From the NCBI RefSeq assembly GCF_900104725.1, contig NZ_LT629758.1:4664501-4728500 (forward strand): 64,000 bases of DNA. The letters run 5' to 3'. This stretch comes from Actinoplanes derwentensis. GTDB taxonomy: Bacteria; Actinomycetota; Actinomycetes; Mycobacteriales; Micromonosporaceae. The notes beneath the pieces were generated by a model, which worked only from the letters and a program-made list of their open reading frames with translations, ran no database searches and was not told where the DNA came from. Positions 25,587 to 33,661 of the stretch are shown here, one piece after another (the stretch's first letter is position 1; each line of letters starts with the position of its first letter). The translations under genes were made by a program, and so were the position numbers.

Positions 25587-26691
25587 CCGTCACGTTCGCC
25601 TGGCCACCGCCCTCACACATGGTCTGCAGGCCGTAGCGGCCACCGCACCGTTCCAGCTCGTGCAACATGGTGACCATCAGCCGGGCGCCGGTCGCGCCGA
25701 GCGGGTGCCCCAGGGCGATCGCGCCGCCGTTGACGTTCACCCGGGCCGGGTCCGCACCGGTCTCCCGCAGCCACGCCAGAACGACGCTCGCGAATGCCTC
25801 GTTGACTTCGAAACGGTCGATGTCACCGATGGAGAGCCCGGTTCTCCTGAGCGCGTGTGCCGTGGCGGGAATGGGCGCCGTCAACATCAGGATCGGGTCG
25901 TCACCCCGCGCCGAAAGGTGGCGGATTCTGGCTCGCGGGGTCAGATCGTGGGTGCGGAGGGCCTTGCCGTTCGCTATCAGTAGAGCGGCGGCCCCGTCGG
26001 CTGTCTGGCTGGACATCGCGGCGGTGGTGGTGCCGCCGTCACGCAGCGGCCGCAGAGCCATCATTCTCTCGATGGTGGTGTCCCGGCGGGGGCATTCGTC
26101 GTCCTCCGCCCCCTGGATCTCGGTTTTGAAACGGTTGCTGTCGATGGCCGCGATCGCCTTGTGGTGACTCTCCAGAGCGAATCGCCGCATCTCCTCGGGG
26201 GTGATGGACCACTGAGCCGCAATGGCGTCGGCACTATGGAACTGGTCCACCAGGTCGGATCCGTAACGCTTCGCCCAGCCACGGCTACCTTGGTAAGGAC
26301 CTTGCGGGGCCATCGCGCTACTGATCGGGACCTGGGTCATGTTCTGCACTCCACCGGCCACGATCAGGTCGGCGGTACCGCTCATCACCGCCTGAGCGGC
26401 GAAGTGCACGGCCTGTTGTGACGAGCCGCACTGCCGGTCCACGGTCACACCGGGAACGTGTTCTGGAAGACCGGCCGCCAGCCAGGCCGTCCGGGCGATG
26501 TCACCGGACTGTGGACCGACCGTGTCGACACAGCCCAGGATGACGTCGTCCACGGCGGCCGGATCAACACGTACGCCATTGATCAAGCTCTTGATGATGC
26601 CGGCGGCCAGATCGGCCGGGTGCGTGGCGGCGTGCATGCCGTTGCGGCGGCCCACCGGAGTACGCACGGCGCCGACCAGATAAGCCTCCAC
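25570..26691 (-). CDS. fadA6: FadA6-like thiolase
   Basis: The 373-residue thiolase has nucleophile C88 in RQCGSSQQAVH, the histidine of GHPLGATGAR and the second cysteine in MCEGGGQ. It cleaves a beta-ketoacyl-CoA in the ring C/D pathway, as FadA6 (Rv3556c) does in mycobacteria. The start is GTG 26691 with ggaggg just upstream. A perfect KstR-type box lies in the divergent promoter shared with the chsE2-like gene. Confidence 0.9.
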   Translation of the reverse strand: MEAYLVGAVRTPVGRRNGMHAATHPADLAAGIIKSLINGVRVDPAAVDDVILGCVDTVGPQSGDIARTAWLAAGLPEHVPGVTVDRQCGSSQQAVHFAAQAVMSGTADLIVAGGVQNMTQVPISSAMAPQGPYQGSRGWAKRYGSDLVDQFHSADAIAAQWSITPEEMRRFALESHHKAIAAIDSNRFKTEIQGAEDDECPRRDTTIERMMALRPLRDGGTTTAAMSSQTADGAAALLIANGKALRTHDLTPRARIRHLSARGDDPILMLTAPIPATAHALRRTGLSIGDIDRFEVNEAFASVVLAWLRETGADPARVNVNGGAIALGHPLGATGARLMVTMLHELERCGGRYGLQTMCEGGGQANVTVIERL

Positions 26692-26718
26692 TGTTGACGC
26701 CCTCCCGCTCGCTCATGG

Positions 26719-26732
26719 TAGAACGTGTTCTA
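26719..26732. promoter_or_regulatory. KstR-type operator between fadA6 and chsE2
   Basis: TAGAACGTGTTCTA matches TnnAACnnGTTnnA and is 28 bp from the fadA6 start and 23 bp from the chsE2 start. Confidence 0.88.
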
Positions 26733-26755
26733 ACTTACCGGGATCGGGGTGCGCC

Positions 26756-27853
26756 ATGCACGTCGGATACACGCCCGAACAGGAGAAGCTGCGGGCGTCG
26801 TTACGGGACTACTTCGCCGCGCTGATGACACCGGCCCTGCGAGCGGGCCTCGACAGCGGCGGCGGTGAATACGGGGACGGGATCGCGTACAAGCAGATCG
26901 TCCGTCAACTGGGCCGAGACGGATGGCTGGCGATCGACGGGCGCTCCCGTCTCGACCAGCTGATCTTCGCCGACGAGGCGGCGCTCGCCGGGGTGCCCGT
27001 GCCGTTCCTCACCCTCTACACGGTCGGGCCGACGATCGCCCGGCACGGATCGGCCGCACTCCGCGCCGATTTGATCCCCCGCATCGAGGCCGGGGACGCG
27101 CACTTCTCGATCGGCTACTCCGAACCGGAAGCCGGCACCGACCTGGCAGCGCTGCGGACCCGGGCGGTACGCGACGGCGACTCGTACGTGATCAACGGCC
27201 AGAAGATGTGGACCAGCCTGATCCAGTACGCCGACTACATCTGGCTCGCCTGCCGCACCGACCCGTCCCAGCCACGGCACAAGGGCCTCTCCATCCTGGT
27301 CGTGCCCACCGACGCACCCGGATTCTCCTGGACACCGGTGCACACCGTCGCCGGGCCGTCGACCAGCGCCACCTACTACTCCGACGTGCGGGTGCCGGCT
27401 GCCGCGCTGGTCGGCGAGGAGAATCAAGGCTGGCGGCTGATCACCGACCAGCTCAACCACGAACGGGTCGCCCTCACCTCGGCCGCGCCCCTGCAACGGG
27501 CCCTGCGCGAGGTCCGGGACTGGGCTGCGGAGACCGGCGCGCTCGATCAGGAGTGGGTACGCCTGCACCTGGCCCGGGTGCACGCCAAGACCGAGGCGCT
27601 GAAACTCTTCAACTGGCGCGCGTGCGTCACCGACGGCACTCCCGCCGCACCACGGGCCTCGGCCGGCAAGGTGTACGGCACCGAGCTGGCGATCGAGGCG
27701 TACCGCCTGCTCATGGAGGTTGTCGGCCCAGAGAACAGCCGCATCGAGCGCCTGTATCGCTCCTCCCTGATCCTCACGTTCGGTGGCGGCGCCAACGAGG
27801 CGCAGCGCGACATCATCGCCGCCGGCGCCCTCGGCCTCCCGGTCCGGCGCTGA
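26756..27853 (+). CDS. chsE2: ChsE2/FadE29-like acyl-CoA dehydrogenase subunit
   Basis: The 365-residue protein matches FadE29 (Rv3543c) in many places: IGYSEPEAGTDLAALRT, ADYIWLACRTDP, YYSDVRVP, GWRLITDQLNHERV and LTFGGGANEAQRDIIAA. In mycobacteria FadE29 pairs with FadE28 as a heterotetramer that dehydrogenates the three-carbon (2'-propanoyl-CoA) side chain of the sterol nucleus. The next gene overlaps by one base (TGATG) and encodes the presumed partner. The KstR box upstream fits side-chain metabolism. Confidence 0.88.
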   Translation: MHVGYTPEQEKLRASLRDYFAALMTPALRAGLDSGGGEYGDGIAYKQIVRQLGRDGWLAIDGRSRLDQLIFADEAALAGVPVPFLTLYTVGPTIARHGSAALRADLIPRIEAGDAHFSIGYSEPEAGTDLAALRTRAVRDGDSYVINGQKMWTSLIQYADYIWLACRTDPSQPRHKGLSILVVPTDAPGFSWTPVHTVAGPSTSATYYSDVRVPAAALVGEENQGWRLITDQLNHERVALTSAAPLQRALREVRDWAAETGALDQEWVRLHLARVHAKTEALKLFNWRACVTDGTPAAPRASAGKVYGTELAIEAYRLLMEVVGPENSRIERLYRSSLILTFGGGANEAQRDIIAAGALGLPVRR

Positions 27854-28707
27854 TGAACTTCTCCTACTCGCCGGCCGCCCAGGAACTCGCCGACATGACC
27901 CGTGACCTGGCCTGTTCCGGCCGCCCGCTCTGGCCGGCCCTGGCCGAGGCCGGTGTGCTGGCGGCCGCCCTGCCGGAACGAGCCGGCGGCGACGGGCACG
28001 GCCTGCCCGAACAGTGCGCGATCCTGGTCGAACTGGGCCGCGCCGCCGCCGCCGTCCCCTACCTGACGTCGATCCTCACCGCTTCGGCCGTCGCCCATTT
28101 CGGCACCGACGAGCAGGTGGAGACGCTGGCGATCCCCGCTTCCCGGGGTTCCCTGATCCTCACACCGGACCTCCGGCCTTCTCCCGCCGGCGCCGCGTGG
28201 CTGTCTCCCGCCGGTCCCGCCTCGCTACCTCCCGCCGGTGCCGCCTGGCTTTCTCCCGCCGGTGCCGCCTCGCTACCTCCCGCCGGTGCCGCCTGGCTGC
28301 GTGAACGCCTCACCATCGGCGCCGCCGCGATGCAACTCGGCATCACCGAACGCGCCCTGGAGATGACCGCCGACTACGCACGCGAACGTGTCCAGTTCGG
28401 CCGCCCGATCGGCTCCTTCCAGGCCGTCGCCCAGCGGCTCGCCGACGCGTGGATCGACGTCGAGGCCCTACGGCTGACCCTGTGGCAGGCCGTCTGCCGG
28501 CCGGAAACCGCCGAGATCGCGACCGCCGGATTCTGGGCCGCCGAGGTCGGCCACCGGGTCCTGCACACCGCGGTCCACGTACACGGCGGTGTCGGCATCG
28601 ACCTCGAATACCCGCTGCACCGCTATTTCCTGGCCGCCGAAAAAATCGAGTTTCAGCTCGGCGGCGCCACCCGTCAACTGCTCGACCTGGCCGAGGTGCT
28701 GCCATGA
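27853..28707 (+). CDS. chsE1: ChsE1/FadE28-like acyl-CoA dehydrogenase subunit with a repeat in place of the middle domain
   Basis: The 284-residue protein matches FadE28 (Rv3544c) in the N-terminal helical domain (FSYSPAAQELADM; ALPERAGGDGHGLPE) and C-terminal domain (ADYARERVQFGRPIGSFQAVAQ; HGGVGIDLEYPLHRYF). Mycobacterial FadE28 is about 339 residues. Here the region that should form the beta-rich middle domain is a tract of five 8-residue repeats (PAGAA-based, about residues 109-148). The subunit may rely on its ChsE2 partner for FAD and substrate binding. It is coupled to both neighbours. Confidence 0.8.
   Translation: MNFSYSPAAQELADMTRDLACSGRPLWPALAEAGVLAAALPERAGGDGHGLPEQCAILVELGRAAAAVPYLTSILTASAVAHFGTDEQVETLAIPASRGSLILTPDLRPSPAGAAWLSPAGPASLPPAGAAWLSPAGAASLPPAGAAWLRERLTIGAAAMQLGITERALEMTADYARERVQFGRPIGSFQAVAQRLADAWIDVEALRLTLWQAVCRPETAEIATAGFWAAEVGHRVLHTAVHVHGGVGIDLEYPLHRYFLAAEKIEFQLGGATRQLLDLAEVLP
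28177..28296 (+). repeat. Five in-frame 24-bp tandem repeats in chsE1
   Basis: Five uninterrupted 24-bp units with core ctcccgccggtgccgcct encode alternating (L/P)(S/P)PAGAAW and LxPAG(A/P)AS. Units are 28177-28200, 28201-28224, 28225-28248, 28249-28272 and 28273-28296. Confidence 0.95.
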
Positions 28708-29573
28708 GATTCACCCTGGGAATCGCCCTGAGCCCGCTCGATCAGCTGACCGAACTGGCCCGCACCGCCGAGGAATGCGGCTTCGCGTCGATCGCCCTCC
28801 CGGACTCACTGTTCTATTCTGAACACGTCTCCGCCTCCTATCCCTACACCCCCGACGGCAGCCGTTTCTGGAACGCCGACACCCCCTGGCCTGATCCGAT
28901 GGTCGCCGCCGCCGCAATGGGCGCGGTCACCTCCCGGATCCGCTTCTACACCCAGGTCCTCAAACTCGACCCGCGGAATCCACTGCTGCTGGCCCGCCAG
29001 ATCGGATCGGTCGCGGTGATGACCGGCAACCGTTTCGGCCTCGGTGTCGGCCTGGGCTGGTCGCCGGAGGAATCCCACTGGTGCGGCACCGGTTTCCGGG
29101 ACCGCGGCGCCCGCGCCGACGAGGCCATCGACATCATCCGCCGGGTCCTGGCCGGCGGCATGGTCTCCTTTCACGGCAAACACTTCTCCTTCGAAAAGCT
29201 CCAGATGAGTCCCGCCCCGACCGCCCCGGTCCCGTTCTACATCGGCGGCCACACCGAACCCGCTTTGAAACGGGCCGCCCGCATCGGTGACGGCTGGTCC
29301 TCCGCGATGATGCGATTCGACGACCTGCGCGAAACCATCACCCACCTCACCGAACTCCGCGCCGCCCACGGCCGCTCCGAAACACCCTTCGAGATCCAGG
29401 CGGTCTGCATCGACCGCCCCGGCCTCGACGGTTTCCGCCAGCAGGCCGAAATCGGCGTGACCGACGCGATCGTCGTCCCGTGGCGCCGATTCGACGCCTC
29501 ACTCCAGGAGAAGCGCGACGCCCTGCACCGCTTCGCGGACAAATTCATCACCCCCCTTTCCGGTACGCCATAG
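28704..29573 (+). CDS. F420-dependent LLM-class oxidoreductase
   Basis: The 289-residue protein has luciferase-like TIM-barrel features (LARTAEECGFASIALPDS; GVGLGWSPEE; FYIGGHTEPALKRAARIGDGW). It overlaps the chsE1-like gene by 4 bp and ends the chsE2-chsE1 operon. An F420-dependent oxidation or reduction of a steroid CoA thioester is inferred from the operon. The next 218 bp hold no gene that I can support. Confidence 0.82.
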   Translation: MRFTLGIALSPLDQLTELARTAEECGFASIALPDSLFYSEHVSASYPYTPDGSRFWNADTPWPDPMVAAAAMGAVTSRIRFYTQVLKLDPRNPLLLARQIGSVAVMTGNRFGLGVGLGWSPEESHWCGTGFRDRGARADEAIDIIRRVLAGGMVSFHGKHFSFEKLQMSPAPTAPVPFYIGGHTEPALKRAARIGDGWSSAMMRFDDLRETITHLTELRAAHGRSETPFEIQAVCIDRPGLDGFRQQAEIGVTDAIVVPWRRFDASLQEKRDALHRFADKFITPLSGTP

Positions 29574-29791
29574 GGGCCCACAAACGCAGCCACCCGCTCG
29601 GTCTCGACCACGCGAGGCGGCCGCTACTCCGGGCCGACCCGCGACCGCCGGGCTGTCGCGGTGGTTCCAGTGTGGTCCCCGCCGAGCAGCGCCGGCCTCG
29701 TCGTCCACAGTCGGCGGACCTTCGCAACACTTATCCACAGGCCGGCAAATTCCGAGGCGGACCGGCGTCGCGGCCGATTACCGTCGGCCGC

Positions 29792-30253
29792 ATGACGGAT
29801 CTCCCCTTCTTCGCGGACGGCCCGGCACCGGGCGTCGACCTGAGCCTGTTCGGCCGGTTCACCGGCTCGTGGGAGCTGGACTGCACCGAGTTCGAGCCGG
29901 ACGGCACCTCCACCGTGCACCATGGCGAGTGGCACTTCGGCTATGCGCTGGGCGGCCACGCCACCACCGACGTGTGGATCCTGCCCGGCGTCGAGCACGG
30001 TGTCAGCGTCCGGTTCCCCGACCCGTCCGCTGGCGACGGCGTGTGGCGCTCGACATGGATCGGCCCCGGCCGGCGACGCGTGCACAGCTTCCTGGCCGCG
30101 CCGTCACCCGGCGGCATAACCCTGGACGGCGGCGATCTCCGCTGGACGTTCCACCGCCTCCGGCCGTCCAGCTTCCTCTGGCGCAACGAGGCCCGGAACG
30201 ACGACGGCTCCTGGCGTCTGCAGCAGTCCTTCGAGGTCTGGCGGATCCACTGA
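29792..30253 (+). CDS. Hypothetical protein, beta-rich
   Basis: The 153-residue protein is not assigned to a family. It is rich in aromatic residues with alternating strands (FTGSWELDCTEF; GEWHFGYALGGHATTDVWIL; RLQQSFEVWRI), which suggests a small beta-barrel such as those of lipocalin-like or DUF1579-like proteins. No signal peptide is seen. The ATG at 29792 is the first start after a non-conserved stretch. Confidence 0.6.
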   Translation: MTDLPFFADGPAPGVDLSLFGRFTGSWELDCTEFEPDGTSTVHHGEWHFGYALGGHATTDVWILPGVEHGVSVRFPDPSAGDGVWRSTWIGPGRRRVHSFLAAPSPGGITLDGGDLRWTFHRLRPSSFLWRNEARNDDGSWRLQQSFEVWRIH

Positions 30254-30376
30254 CCTGCCGACCCTCCCATCACCTTCGGACCGTGCCCACTCACCACCTT
30301 CGGACCGTGACCACTCATCGGTCGGCACCGGCACACCCGGCACCAGCGCGGGCCCGGATTCGGGCATCATGCTGAC

Positions 30377-31321
30377 GTGAATATCAATCCCTACGCGCAG
30401 ACGCCGTCCACGATCCGGTTCGAGTGGGGCCCGGCCGGCGCGCGCACGATCGGGCCCGGTGCCGCGATCGTGGCCGTCGTGGACGTGCTGTCGTTCACTA
30501 CCTCCCTGACGGTGGCGGCGGACCGGGGCATCGAGGTGTTCCCGTTCCGATGGCGGGACGAGCGGGCCACAGTCTTCGCCGCCGAGCACCGGGCCACCCT
30601 GGCCGTGGGCCGCTCTCAGGTCGGGCCGGCGAACCCGGTCAGCCTCTCCCCCGTCACGATCCGCGCCGCCTCCGGTGTCGAGCGCCTGGTCCTGCCGTCG
30701 CCGAACGGATCAACGATCGCCCGGATCCTCGCCGAGCAGGGCGCCACCGTCATCGGCGTCTCGCTCCGCAACTCGCGGGCGGCCGCCGCCTGGACGGCTC
30801 GCCGGCTGGGGACGCTTCTCCCTCCTGCCGAGGCGCAAAAGTCAAGGGAGCCGACGGCCAGCTCACCCGGGCCGGGCGAGCTGCCGGTCGGCTCACCCGG
30901 ACCGGGCGGACTGCCGGTCGGCTCACCCGGACCGGGCGGACTGCCGGTCGGCTCACCCGGACCGGGCGGACTGCCGGTCGGCTCACTCGGACCGGGCGCC
31001 GTGGCAGTGATCGCCGCGGGGGAACACTGGGCGGAGGACGGTGCGCTGCGGCCCGCTGTCGAGGATCTATGGGGTGCGGGCGCGTTCATCGCCGGCCTGG
31101 TCGCGGAGGGTGTGCTCGGGTTGTCGCCCGAAGCGCTGGCCGCGGTCGCCGCCTATCACCAGGCGAATGCCGACATCCGGGCCGCGTTGCGGGACTGCGC
31201 GAGCGGCCGGGAGCTGATCGGCGGCGGCTATCCCGAGGACGTCGAGACTGCCGCCGAACTCAATGCCAGCAGTGTCGTTCCGCTACTCGACGGCGAACGA
31301 TTCCGGCCAGCCGTCTCCTGA
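30377..31321 (+). CDS. ComB-family phosphatase (2-phosphosulfolactate phosphatase-like) with a repeat insert
   Basis: The 314-residue protein has VVDVLSFTTSL, LPSPNGSTIARIL, GVSLRNSRAAA and VIAAGEHW, the conserved blocks of the ComB family. True ComB makes sulfolactate in coenzyme M synthesis; bacterial homologs mostly lack a known substrate. Between the third and fourth blocks lies a low-complexity insert of repeating SPGPGGLPVG units (about residues 161-205). The start is GTG 30377. The gene stands alone between non-steroid neighbours. Confidence 0.82.
   Translation: MNINPYAQTPSTIRFEWGPAGARTIGPGAAIVAVVDVLSFTTSLTVAADRGIEVFPFRWRDERATVFAAEHRATLAVGRSQVGPANPVSLSPVTIRAASGVERLVLPSPNGSTIARILAEQGATVIGVSLRNSRAAAAWTARRLGTLLPPAEAQKSREPTASSPGPGELPVGSPGPGGLPVGSPGPGGLPVGSPGPGGLPVGSLGPGAVAVIAAGEHWAEDGALRPAVEDLWGAGAFIAGLVAEGVLGLSPEALAAVAAYHQANADIRAALRDCASGRELIGGGYPEDVETAAELNASSVVPLLDGERFRPAVS
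30861..31000 (+). repeat. In-frame 30-bp tandem repeat in the ComB-like gene
   Basis: Four full copies (30861-30890, 30891-30920, 30921-30950, 30951-30980) and one partial copy. Copies 2 to 4 are identical. The unit encodes SPGPGGLPVG. Confidence 0.95.
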
Positions 31322-31475
31322 CAACCCGTCGCCCGACAACCGTTCCCGACAACCGTTCCCGACAACCGTCTCCTGACGACCGTCTCCTGACAACGGCGAG
31401 CGACTTCCGGCCAGCCGTCGCCCGACGGCCCACTCCTGACGACGGGGAGCGCCTCCGGTCGGCTGGCGCCCGAGA
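31279..31475. repeat. Degenerate copies of the ComB-like gene 3' end
   Basis: After the stop, short copies of gacaaccgtctcc-like units run to about 31395, and two imperfect copies of the last 35 bp of the gene (around gcgacttccggccagccg and gcgcctccggtcggctgg) follow to 31475. No open frame of its own is supported. Confidence 0.6.
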
Positions 31476-31568
31476 TCAAAATCGTGGGCGCGGCTGGAGA
31501 CTCGGCAGTGAAATCAGCAATCGGTGAACGGGGCTGTCGCCCGAGTATCCGCGCCTTACGATCTTGCG

Positions 31569-32600
31569 ATGTTCTTCTATGCCCGCCTGCTGATCCGCAG
31601 TCTCTTCGGTGGTCCGCTGCCACCGGTGCCCGAGTTCGACGCCGATGAGGATCTGCTGATCAAGGACCCGGTGCTGCGGGACGCGCGGCGGCAACTGCTG
31701 CGGGACGGTGACTGGCGGGTCGCGAAGCAGGCCATCGAGGCGGCCGGCGACGACTGGGCGCTGCGCAACTACCGGCTGGAGGTCGTCGCCGGGCTGGCCG
31801 AGGAGCGCGACGAATGGCTCGATGACTGGACCGAGGCTGAGCCGTCGGATCCGGCGGTGGTGCTGATCGGGGCGAAGGTGCTGGCCGGGCGGGCCTCGCG
31901 GGCCCGGGGTGCCGCGTCGGCGGCGAACACGTCGCCGGAGCAGTTCCGGGTCTTTCACTCGCTGTCGGAACAGGCTCTGGAGACCAGTCTTCGGGCGCGG
32001 GAACTGTCCGATCCGCGCGATCCGGGGCCGCTGATCCGGCTGATGTCCTCGTGTTTCGCCGCCGGGGCCGATGAGCTGGGCGAGTGGTACGGCGAGGCGC
32101 AGCGCCGTGACCCGCACAACTTCGACGCTCACGAACTGGCGATGATGCTGTCCTGCGCGAAGTGGTACGGGTCGCACGAGCTGATGTTCGAGGTCGCCCA
32201 CACGGCTGCCGAAGCCGCGCCGCCGGGGCACCGGACGGTGCTGATGCCGCTGGCCGCCCATTTCGAGTACGCGATGCGCGAGTTCGCGTGGGACGACCGC
32301 AGTGACGAGGCGCAGAAGGCGGTCCGCGAATATTTCCGGCGGCCCGACGTGCAGCAGGACGCTGACGGGTGGATCGCCAAGTTCCGGGCGGCGCCGCCAC
32401 GGTCGGCGCAGTTGTCGCAGGTGCGGCACTGGATGGCGGTGTACTTCAGCCTGGCAGGTCGCAAACCGGAGGCGAAGGCTGTCTTCGACGAGCTGGGCCG
32501 GTACGTCAGTCCTCCCCACGAGTGGGGCTGGTTCTACGGCGATACGGAGTACGGGTATTCGAAGAACTGGTGGTGGGCCAACGGCGTGGGTGGTGTCTGA
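31569..32600 (+). CDS. Hypothetical TPR-like protein (DUF4034-like), paralog of 44423-45388
   Basis: The 343-residue protein is alpha-helical throughout. It shares with the gene at 44423 the motifs EQFR(V/E)F, a central HE stretch and LSCAKWYGSHELMFEVA, followed by AAPPG. A related family (DUF4034) has helical repeat structure and unknown role. The ATG at 31569 is preferred; an in-frame start at 31524 is possible. No link with the steroid genes is seen. Confidence 0.7.
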   Translation: MFFYARLLIRSLFGGPLPPVPEFDADEDLLIKDPVLRDARRQLLRDGDWRVAKQAIEAAGDDWALRNYRLEVVAGLAEERDEWLDDWTEAEPSDPAVVLIGAKVLAGRASRARGAASAANTSPEQFRVFHSLSEQALETSLRARELSDPRDPGPLIRLMSSCFAAGADELGEWYGEAQRRDPHNFDAHELAMMLSCAKWYGSHELMFEVAHTAAEAAPPGHRTVLMPLAAHFEYAMREFAWDDRSDEAQKAVREYFRRPDVQQDADGWIAKFRAAPPRSAQLSQVRHWMAVYFSLAGRKPEAKAVFDELGRYVSPPHEWGWFYGDTEYGYSKNWWWANGVGGV

Positions 32601-32602
32601 GT

Positions 32603-33580
32603 TCAAAGGACGATCACGGCCCGGCCGGTGAGGGTTCCGGCGGCGAGTTCGGCGTACGCCCGGTCGATCTCGCCGAAGGCGAACTCCTGCACCTGGTTGT
32701 CGATCAGACCGGCACGAGCCAGGGCGATGACATCCTGAGCGTCGGCGATCGACGAACCCTGGAAGGTGAAGACCTCGCCGTCGCGGGGCAGGCCGGTGAA
32801 CCAGGGACCGCCGAACCGGCCGCCGGCCGAACCGATCAGCCCGAACGCCCCGCCGGTGCGCACCGCGCCGATGCCGGCGGTGATGGTCTGATCGGTGCCG
32901 ACGAAGTCGAGCACCACGTCGGCCCGCAGGCGTTTCGGCAGTTCGGGGACCGTCTGGTGGGCTCCGATCCGGTCGGCGTGGGCGCGGCGGGCGGGCAGCG
33001 GGTCCACGGCGATCACGGTGGCGGGAGCCAGCGCACGGAGGAACTGGATCGCGAAGGCGCCCAGTCCGCCGGCCCCGATCACCACGGCGGTGCCGCCTGC
33101 GCTGAGCCGGGGCAGCACCCGCCGGACCGCGTGGTGAGCGGTGGCTCCGGCGTCGGTGAGCGGGCCGGCGTGCCGCGGGTCGAGGTCCCCGAGGGGGAGC
33201 AGTGCCCGCCGGTCGCTGACCAGCACGAATTCGGCCAGCCCACCGTCGCGGCCGTAGCCTCGCCCGGCCCGCCCGTGGGGGCAGCCGCTGTCCTGACCAC
33301 GCAGGCAGTACCGGCAGGTGCCGCAGGAGGTGGGGGACACCAGGGCGACGGGTTCGCCGGTGCCGGCGATCCAGCCGGCGGTCTCGTGGCCGAGAGTGAA
33401 CGGCATCCGCCAGCCCAGGGCCTCGCCGGCCGCGGCCGGGATGTGCCGCATGGTCAGGTCGGAGCGGCACAGGCCGCAGCTGGCGACCCGCACCAGCACC
33501 TCGCCCGGCCCAGGTTCGGGGTCCGGCACGGTGACCGTCTCCGGCGGTGTGCCCCACTGCGTCATCCGGTATGCCAACAC
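32603..33580 (-). CDS. Zinc-dependent alcohol dehydrogenase
   Basis: The 325-residue MDR protein has catalytic ligands C38 (GLCRSD) and H65-E66 (GHETAG), structural cysteines C86, C89, C92 and C100, and GAGGLG for NAD(P). It resembles AdhA-type alcohol dehydrogenases. It is divergent from the Rv3531c-like operon, with a KstR-like box on its own side, so it is probably sterol-induced. It ends 2 bp from the convergent hypothetical gene. Confidence 0.85.
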   Translation of the reverse strand: MLAYRMTQWGTPPETVTVPDPEPGPGEVLVRVASCGLCRSDLTMRHIPAAAGEALGWRMPFTLGHETAGWIAGTGEPVALVSPTSCGTCRYCLRGQDSGCPHGRAGRGYGRDGGLAEFVLVSDRRALLPLGDLDPRHAGPLTDAGATAHHAVRRVLPRLSAGGTAVVIGAGGLGAFAIQFLRALAPATVIAVDPLPARRAHADRIGAHQTVPELPKRLRADVVLDFVGTDQTITAGIGAVRTGGAFGLIGSAGGRFGGPWFTGLPRDGEVFTFQGSSIADAQDVIALARAGLIDNQVQEFAFGEIDRAYAELAAGTLTGRAVIVL

Positions 33581-33591
33581 GCCTTCCAGAG

Positions 33592-33605
33592 TGGAACCTG
33601 TTATC
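33592..33605. promoter_or_regulatory. KstR-like operator (one mismatch) before the zinc dehydrogenase
   Basis: TGGAACCTGTTATC differs only in the last base from TnnAACnnGTTnnA and lies 11 bp upstream of the minus-strand start. Its reverse complement closely resembles the echA19/fadD19 site. Confidence 0.55.
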
Positions 33606-33612
33606 CCAGGCA

Positions 33613-33629
33613 GTCAATGGGACATTGAC
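33613..33629. promoter_or_regulatory. Perfect inverted repeat between two KstR-like boxes
   Basis: GTCAATG and CATTGAC flank a 3-bp centre. It lies between the two KstR-like boxes of this divergent promoter. Its regulator is unknown. Confidence 0.45.
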
Positions 33630-33636
33630 CCGAAAC

Positions 33637-33650
33637 TAGAACGAGTTCTA
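33637..33650. promoter_or_regulatory. KstR-type operator before the Rv3531c-like operon
   Basis: TAGAACGAGTTCTA matches TnnAACnnGTTnnA and is 11 bp upstream of the GTG start at 33662. Confidence 0.88.
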
Positions 33651-33661
33651 TCGTCGGAGGC

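Noticed and set aside
30861..31000. Possible CRISPR array
   Set aside because: The copies are directly adjacent without spacers and are in frame with a coding gene.
31476..33617. A minus-strand open frame of 713 codons
   Set aside because: It spans two genes on opposite strands with clear families and has only Arg/Pro-rich translation.
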